Below are positions 59,262-64,000 of a DNA stretch of 64,000 nt, piece after piece. The notes below the pieces were generated by a model. It made no database searches. It saw only the letters and a list, made by a program, of their open reading frames with translations, and was not told the DNA's origin. A program made the position numbers and the translations under genes. Every line of letters begins with the position of its first letter. Within the stretch, counting starts at the first letter, position 1. The DNA comes from Mucilaginibacter sabulilitoris (lineage in GTDB: Bacteria > Bacteroidota > Bacteroidia > Sphingobacteriales > Sphingobacteriaceae), in the NCBI RefSeq assembly GCF_034262375.1, contig NZ_CP139558.1, positions 5,890,001 through 5,954,000 on the forward strand, written 5' to 3'.

Positions 59262-60686
59262 ATGTCACAATCTGTTAAAACCCAGAGCAAACTATCTTCT
59301 TTTTTCAACATTCTAAAACAATCATTAAAAGGCGAACATGTTGATCTTACCTCTATAAGCATTAAAAGAGCCATTATATTGTTAGCCATCCCTATGATGC
59401 TGGAAATGGCTATGGAGTCGGTTTTTGCATTGGTCGATCTATATTTTGTGGGCCATTTAAAAAACAGCAGTCTTGCCATTCAAACCGTTGGTTTAACCGA
59501 ATCGGTATTAACCGTGATATACTCACTGGCAATCGGCTTAAGTATGGCAGCAACGGCCGTTGTGGCCCGCCGCATTGGTGAGAAAAATCCGGAAGCTGCA
59601 TCAAAGGCTGGTATGCAAACCATTATAATTGCTGTTGCTGTCAATTTACTCATCAGCATTTTTGGGTTACTACACGCCCGCGACCTGCTTTTATTAATGG
59701 GAGCCTCTACAGAAACTGCCGATCACGGTACAAACTTCGTACGCATTATGATGGGTGGCAGCATCATTATTGTAATGCTGTTTTTAATTAACGGGATATT
59801 CAGGGGCGCGGGTAATGCCGCCATTGCCATGCGCAGTTTGTGGATAGCCAATATGGCAAACATTATATTATGCCCTATTTTTATCCGGGGACTTGGCCCA
59901 ATTCCGGCGTTTGGTTTAACTGGGGCGGCAATAGCTACCAGTATTGGTCGCGGGTTGGGTGTTAGTTACCAGGTTTACAATTTATTTAATGGTAAGAATG
60001 CCTTAAAGATTCGTTTAGCGTATTTTATTCCCGACTGGCAACAGATTAAGGCTATTATTAAAGTGGCAGCGCCAGGCATTTTACAATTTGTTATTGCCAG
60101 TTGCAGCTGGATATTTTTGGCAGAACTGGTTGCCACCACTGGCGGCGACACTGGTTCGGCAGGGTACCAAACATCCCTGCGGCTCATGATGTTCTTTTTG
60201 CTGCCGGCCTGGGGACTAAGCAATGCGGCAGCAACCTTGGTTGGGCAAAACCTCGGCGCCAGGCACCTCGACAGGGCTGAGCAATCGGTATTTCAAACAA
60301 TAAAATACGCTGTTATATTTTTAGGCGTAGTGAGCGTGCTGTTTTTAACCTGCGGACATTTATTTGCGTCGTTTTTTACAGAAGATGAAGCCGTTGTAAA
60401 AGTAGCTTCACGATCTTTAAAAATTTTAAGCGGAGGCTTTATTATTTATGGCATGGGCATGGTTTTAACCAGCGCATTCAATGGAGCAGGTGATACCTGG
60501 ACACCTACCAAAATTAACGTGTTTACGTTTTGGGTATTCCAAATTCCTTTTGCTTACCTATTAGCCAAATATTTTGAAATGGGGCCAACCGGTGTTTTTA
60601 TATCTATACCAGTTGCCGAAATTGGGCTAACCATTGCGGCTTACATCCTGTTTAAAATGGGTAAATGGAAAAAAACCATGGTTTAA
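59262..60686 (+). CDS. MATE-family multidrug exporter
   Basis: ATG 59262 gives 474 residues with 12 helices. The two halves are recognisable, beginning with IKRAIILLAIPMMLEMAMESVFALVDLYFVGHL and, in the second half, IIKVAAPGILQFVIASCSWIFLAELVATTGGDTGSAGYQ. MATE proteins export cationic compounds in exchange for sodium or protons through the inner membrane. It is monocistronic, with its own promoter box and a strong terminator. Substrates cannot be predicted. Confidence 0.92.
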   Translation: MSQSVKTQSKLSSFFNILKQSLKGEHVDLTSISIKRAIILLAIPMMLEMAMESVFALVDLYFVGHLKNSSLAIQTVGLTESVLTVIYSLAIGLSMAATAVVARRIGEKNPEAASKAGMQTIIIAVAVNLLISIFGLLHARDLLLLMGASTETADHGTNFVRIMMGGSIIIVMLFLINGIFRGAGNAAIAMRSLWIANMANIILCPIFIRGLGPIPAFGLTGAAIATSIGRGLGVSYQVYNLFNGKNALKIRLAYFIPDWQQIKAIIKVAAPGILQFVIASCSWIFLAELVATTGGDTGSAGYQTSLRLMMFFLLPAWGLSNAAATLVGQNLGARHLDRAEQSVFQTIKYAVIFLGVVSVLFLTCGHLFASFFTEDEAVVKVASRSLKILSGGFIIYGMGMVLTSAFNGAGDTWTPTKINVFTFWVFQIPFAYLLAKYFEMGPTGVFISIPVAEIGLTIAAYILFKMGKWKKTMV

Positions 60687-60704
60687 TATGTAATGTTAAA
60701 CCAT

Positions 60705-60746
60705 AAAAAAGGCGGACTTACTTTAAACAAGTAAGTCCGCCTTTTA
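60705..60746. terminator. Bidirectional terminator between the MATE gene and the NTF2-like gene
   Basis: AAAAGGCGGACTTACTT (60707-60723) and its complement (60729-60745) close a TAAAC loop, with A and T runs on either side. It serves convergent genes. Confidence 0.88.
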
Positions 60747-60764
60747 TTTCTGTAGCTGTTGTTG

Positions 60765-61220
60765 TCATGGAACTTTAACAGCCTGGCGGGCAACTAATTG
60801 CCATTCGCTATTATTTTTTACCCATACCAACAATATTCCTAATTTCACTGTACCGGCGCCTTTACCTTTATCATTAGTAGCCGCCGAAAGTACATGACGT
60901 ACAATAGCTGTATTGCCCACTATTTTGATATTTTGTTCGGTAAGATCTATAGATACAAAATCAGATACACCAGTTACAATATCATCTACAAATTCTTTTT
61001 TGGTTTGCAATTTGCCACTTGAATGACCGTAGCTCAATTCGCTTGACGTTAATTTATCAAGGGTAGCGCCATCAGCATCTACCATTGCTTTACGTAAATG
61101 TTCTACTGCTGTTGTTACTTCAGTCATTGATTTTGAATTTTGTGCAAAGGCTTTTGGTTTACTGATTACAAGCGCTATAAATAAGCAAGCTAAACTTTTA
61201 AATAAAACAGATCTTTTCAT
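60765..61220 (-). CDS. NTF2-like (DUF4440-type) secreted protein
   Basis: The 151-residue protein has a signal peptide (ends KAFAQN) and a single NTF2-like domain: VEHLRKAMVDADGATLDKLTSSELSYGHSSGKLQTKKEFVDDIVTG, then VRHVLSAATNDKGKGAGTVKLGILLVWVKNNSEWQLVARQAVKV. Such domains form a cup for small ligands and include many proteins without known activity. It lies 37 bp after ychF on the same strand and may be read from the ychF promoter. Role unknown. Confidence 0.82.
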   Translation of the reverse strand: MKRSVLFKSLACLFIALVISKPKAFAQNSKSMTEVTTAVEHLRKAMVDADGATLDKLTSSELSYGHSSGKLQTKKEFVDDIVTGVSDFVSIDLTEQNIKIVGNTAIVRHVLSAATNDKGKGAGTVKLGILLVWVKNNSEWQLVARQAVKVP

Positions 61221-61257
61221 AACGGTTTTTTAATTGGGTTTATCGGCACCAGCTGCA

Positions 61258-62361
61258 CTATACGTTAAATCTGAAGTGCATAATGTCGCCATCCTGCACA
61301 ATATAGGTTTTTCCTTCAACAGCCAGCTTACCATTTTCTTTTATTACGGTTTCCGAACCGTTAAACTTAACAAAATCATCATATTTTATTACTTCGGCAC
61401 GGATAAATCCTTTTTCAAAATCTGTGTGGATAACGCCCGCTGCCTGCGGCGCTGTAAAACCCTGTGTAATTGTCCAGGCACGTACTTCCTGCACACCTGC
61501 CGTAAAATAGGTAGCAAGGTTAAGCAAACGGTAAGCGGCTTTAATCAGCTTATTCACGCCCGATTCGGCAAGCCCCAGGTCGTCAAGGAACATCTGGCGT
61601 TCTTCATAAGTTTCCAGCTGCGCAATCTCAGATTCAATTTGGGCCGATATGATCAGTACTTCGGCGTTTTCTTCTTTTACAGCCGCCTTAACCTTTTCTA
61701 CGTAAGCATTACCGGTATTAACAGCGCCTTCATCAACATTGCACACATACATCACAGGCTTAGCAGTTAACAGCCAAAGATCGGCCACGTATTCCTTATC
61801 CTCTTCTTCAACAGGAGCAGTGCGGGCCGATTTACCCTGCAGCAGATGATTTTTGTAAACTGTTAAAACATCAAATGTTTTTTTTGCTTCCTTATCGCCA
61901 CCTGTTTTTGCCATCTTTTCAACCTTCTGGATCTTTTTTTCTATCGAATCAAGATCTTTCAGCTGCAGCTCGGTATCAATAATTTCTTTATCGCGTATCG
62001 GATCAACTGAGCCATCAACGTGTATCACATTATCATTATCAAAGCAGCGGAGCACATGTATAATGGCATTTGTAGCACGTATATTGGCCAAAAACTGGTT
62101 ACCCAATCCTTCGCCTTTACTGGCGCCTTTTACAAGGCCCGCTATATCAACAATTTCAATAACATTTGGTACTATACTTTTTGGCTGTACTATTTCGGTA
62201 AGCTTGGTTAAGCGCTCATCAGGCACGGTAATAACGCCTACATTTGGCTCAATGGTGCAAAACGGAAAGTTGGCTGCCTGCGCTTTGGCATTTGATAAGC
62301 AATTAAAAAGTGTTGATTTACCCACATTTGGTAAACCTACTATCCCACATTGTAAACCCAT
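61258..62361 (-). CDS. ychF: YchF, OBG-family ATPase
   Basis: The 367-residue protein has G1 GLPNVGKSTLF, G3 DIAGLVKGAS, and NVDE in place of the usual GTP-specific NKxD (the reason YchF prefers ATP), a helical coil in the middle, and the C-terminal TGS-like domain (RAWTITQGFTAPQAAGVIHTDFEKGFIRAEVI). It binds ribosomes and is redox-regulated in other bacteria. Length is normal. Its promoter (TATCTTTG, minus strand, 62473-62480) lies beyond a dispersed repeat, so the leader is about 100 nt and contains two hairpins. Confidence 0.95.
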   Translation of the reverse strand: MGLQCGIVGLPNVGKSTLFNCLSNAKAQAANFPFCTIEPNVGVITVPDERLTKLTEIVQPKSIVPNVIEIVDIAGLVKGASKGEGLGNQFLANIRATNAIIHVLRCFDNDNVIHVDGSVDPIRDKEIIDTELQLKDLDSIEKKIQKVEKMAKTGGDKEAKKTFDVLTVYKNHLLQGKSARTAPVEEEDKEYVADLWLLTAKPVMYVCNVDEGAVNTGNAYVEKVKAAVKEENAEVLIISAQIESEIAQLETYEERQMFLDDLGLAESGVNKLIKAAYRLLNLATYFTAGVQEVRAWTITQGFTAPQAAGVIHTDFEKGFIRAEVIKYDDFVKFNGSETVIKENGKLAVEGKTYIVQDGDIMHFRFNV

Positions 62362-62387
62362 ATTTTATAAATTTGCCCCCTTTTATT

Positions 62388-62461
62388 CTCCCCCGGAAGG
62401 GGAGACTTCCTGTTTATCATGTTTATAATAGCCCTCCCTTCCGGGGAGGGTTGGGTGGGGC
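62388..62461. repeat. GC-rich dispersed-type repeat in the ychF leader
   Basis: Left hairpin CTCCCC-CGGAA-GGGGAG and right hairpin CCCTCCC-TTCC-GGGGAGGG flank an AT-rich centre; the total is about 74 bp. It is related in style to the element at 37388. It lies between the ychF promoter and start codon, so it is part of the transcribed leader. Confidence 0.6.
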
Positions 62462-62472
62462 TTAAATTTGCG

Positions 62473-62480
62473 CAAAGATA
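62473..62480 (-). promoter_or_regulatory. Promoter -7 box of ychF
   Basis: TATCTTTG on the minus strand matches TAnnTTTG exactly, 112 bp before the ychF ATG at 62361. Confidence 0.55.
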
Positions 62481-62584
62481 ACAGAAAATTTTGCCTTATA
62501 ATTTGAAAAAATAAACGACTTTTGCCATCGTCAAAACAAGGCACACAACTTAATAATAAGATGTAAAAAACGAGGGTGACTTTT

Positions 62585-63955
62585 ATGAAAGAAATGGTTG
62601 AACAAATAGAATTGTTACTGGAACAGGATGATAATACCCAACTACAGGAATATTTGAACAACCTTAATATTTCTGACGTTGAAGAACTCATAGATGAATT
62701 GCCCGAGCATGGCCCCCGGTTTATTGAAACCCTTTCATTAAACCGTGCGGTTAACGTTTTCCGGATATTGGACTCTCCTACCCAGGAGCGTATTATCAAA
62801 AAACTATCGGGCCAAAAAGTTGCCGATCTGATCAATGAACTTCCTCCAGATGACCGTACCGCTCTTTTTAGCGAACTGCATGGCGATGCTGTTAAAAAAC
62901 TGATCCTGCACCTGTCGCCCGAAGACCGCAAAGAAGCCTTGTCATTACTGGGCTACGAGGAAGATAGCGTTGGACGCTTAATGACGCCTGATTATATTGC
63001 CGTTAAAAGAACATGGGATGTAACACGTGTATTATCGCACATACGCAGGTACGGTAAAAACTCCGAAACCATTGATGTAATATATGTAATTGATGAAAAC
63101 GGTATATTACTGGATGACATCAGGATACGTGAAATATTATTGGTTAAACCCGAAACCAAGGTAAGCGACCTGATGGATGGTCGCCTCATTGCGCTGAGCG
63201 CAAGCGACCCGCAGGAAGAAGCCATTAATGTGTTCAGAATGAACAACCGCGTGGCTTTACCGGTAGTTGATAATGAAAACATACTGCTGGGCATTGTAAC
63301 CGTTGATGATATTTTATGGATAGCCAATGAAGAGTACACCGAGGATATTCAAAAAATTGGTGGTACCGAAGCGCTGGACGAACCTTACCTTGATATTAAC
63401 CTGTTCAGGCTGGTAAAAAAACGGGTAGGCTGGCTCATTATTTTATTTCTGGGCGAAATGCTTACGGCCACCGCCATGGGCTTTTTTGAAAAAGCTATTG
63501 AAAAGGCTGTTGTGCTGGCTTTATTTATCCCTTTGATCATATCAAGCGGTGGCAATAGCGGGTCGCAGGCATCTACCCTGATCATACAGGCTATGGCGCT
63601 GGGCGAAGTAACCGTTGCTGATTGGTGGAACGTTATGCGCCGCGAACTGCTATCGGGCCTTATGCTCGGGCTTACCCTCGGAATGATAGGTTTCATGCGC
63701 ATATACATCTGGACGCTATTTTCGCCCATTTATGGCCCCCACTGGATATTAGTAGGATTAACTGTTGGCTGCGCTCTTGTTGGCGTAGTGTTATGGGGAT
63801 CGTTGGCGGGTTCTATGCTGCCACTGATATTGAAACGCCTTGGCGCCGACCCTGCCACATCCTCAGCGCCATTTGTGGCTACGCTGGTTGATGTAACCGG
63901 GCTGATTATTTACTTTACCATAGCCGTAATGCTAATGCGGGGTGTGCTGTTGTAA
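62585..63955 (+). CDS. mgtE: Magnesium transporter MgtE
   Basis: The 456-residue protein (ATG 62585; GTG at 62576 is possible but less likely) has an N-domain with repeated helices to about residue 125 (LPPDDRTALFSELHGDAVKKLILHLSPEDRKEAL), a CBS pair to about 255 (GRLMTPDYIAVKRTWDVTRVLSHIR, GIVTVDDILWIANEE), and five C-terminal helices with the pore signature GGNSGSQASTLIIQAMALGEV. MgtE is a Mg2+-gated channel in the inner membrane. Its promoter region is the divergent gap shared with ychF. The gene ends 45 bp before the window edge. Confidence 0.94.
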   Translation: MKEMVEQIELLLEQDDNTQLQEYLNNLNISDVEELIDELPEHGPRFIETLSLNRAVNVFRILDSPTQERIIKKLSGQKVADLINELPPDDRTALFSELHGDAVKKLILHLSPEDRKEALSLLGYEEDSVGRLMTPDYIAVKRTWDVTRVLSHIRRYGKNSETIDVIYVIDENGILLDDIRIREILLVKPETKVSDLMDGRLIALSASDPQEEAINVFRMNNRVALPVVDNENILLGIVTVDDILWIANEEYTEDIQKIGGTEALDEPYLDINLFRLVKKRVGWLIILFLGEMLTATAMGFFEKAIEKAVVLALFIPLIISSGGNSGSQASTLIIQAMALGEVTVADWWNVMRRELLSGLMLGLTLGMIGFMRIYIWTLFSPIYGPHWILVGLTVGCALVGVVLWGSLAGSMLPLILKRLGADPATSSAPFVATLVDVTGLIIYFTIAVMLMRGVLL

Positions 63956-63973
63956 GAAAGCATTTATATTTTC

Positions 63974-64000
63974 ATCCTGAGTGAAGCGAAGGAGCTATTA
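63974..64000. repeat. Start of a probable dispersed repeat, cut by the window edge
   Basis: TTCATCCTGAGTGAAGCGAAGG after mgtE has the form of the TCCTGAG...GAAGCGAAGGA repeats found scattered between genes in many bacteria. Only its left part is visible. Confidence 0.35.

Overview
The window comes from a Bacteroidota chromosome, most likely Sphingobacteriaceae (Mucilaginibacter- or Pedobacter-like). The signs are: promoters with the Bacteroidota -7 box TAnnTTTG upstream of many genes and little Shine-Dalgarno signal; a type IX secretion sorting tail; DUF5686, TMEM220-type and bestrophin-type proteins; a serine palmitoyltransferase locus typical of sphingolipid-making Sphingobacteria; and several short inverted repeats of a dispersed kind. 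This placement is inferred from gene content only.

Layout. 1-2.5 kb: end of a CDF metal transporter, aspartate aminotransferase and a small outer-membrane barrel. 2.5-8.7 kb: a structured RNA candidate and a tripartite RND efflux operon (TolC-like, adaptor, RND pump) on the minus strand. 9.0-19.7 kb: the most notable block, a sphingolipid/inositol-lipid locus with serine palmitoyltransferase, a GNAT-like putative ceramide synthase, a CerR-like reductase, myo-inositol-phosphate synthase, a DUF5686 outer-membrane protein, a CDP-alcohol phosphatidyltransferase, a fatty-acid hydroxylase and an Aur1-like PAP2 enzyme. Together they could lead from serine and acyl-CoA to hydroxylated ceramide and inositol-phosphoryl-ceramide. 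Two LacI-type palindromes precede the inositol-phosphate synthase gene and an attenuator-like leader precedes spt.

19.9-34.6 kb: mixed accessory genes: a TPR protein whose membrane anchor is out of frame after an A9 run, CAP, ChbG-like, MBL-fold, BLUF photoreceptor, SGNH esterase, nucleotide pyrophosphatase, amidase, an AraC regulator with a 21-bp-spaced direct repeat beside an SDR gene, DUF72, DUF1345, YwbE, HAD and argininosuccinate lyase. 34.9-35.2 kb: a SAM-I riboswitch followed directly by tRNA-Cys with no biosynthetic gene after it. 35.3-45 kb: membrane proteins, a two-component system, esterase, GH78 rhamnosidase and START protein. 45.2-48 kb: the lutABC lactate operon.

48.1-51.2 kb: a compact TetR regulon (SDR, DHA2 exporter, TetR) in which all three genes carry the same TACC-R-TTGGTA-type operator at the promoter. 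51.2-64 kb: a lone receiver protein, SDR, AraC, VOC, DUF1801, a kelch/T9SS secreted protein, tRNA-Arg(CCG), methyltransferase, MATE exporter, NTF2-like protein, YchF and the MgtE magnesium transporter. No rRNA, CRISPR array, insertion sequence or prophage was seen.
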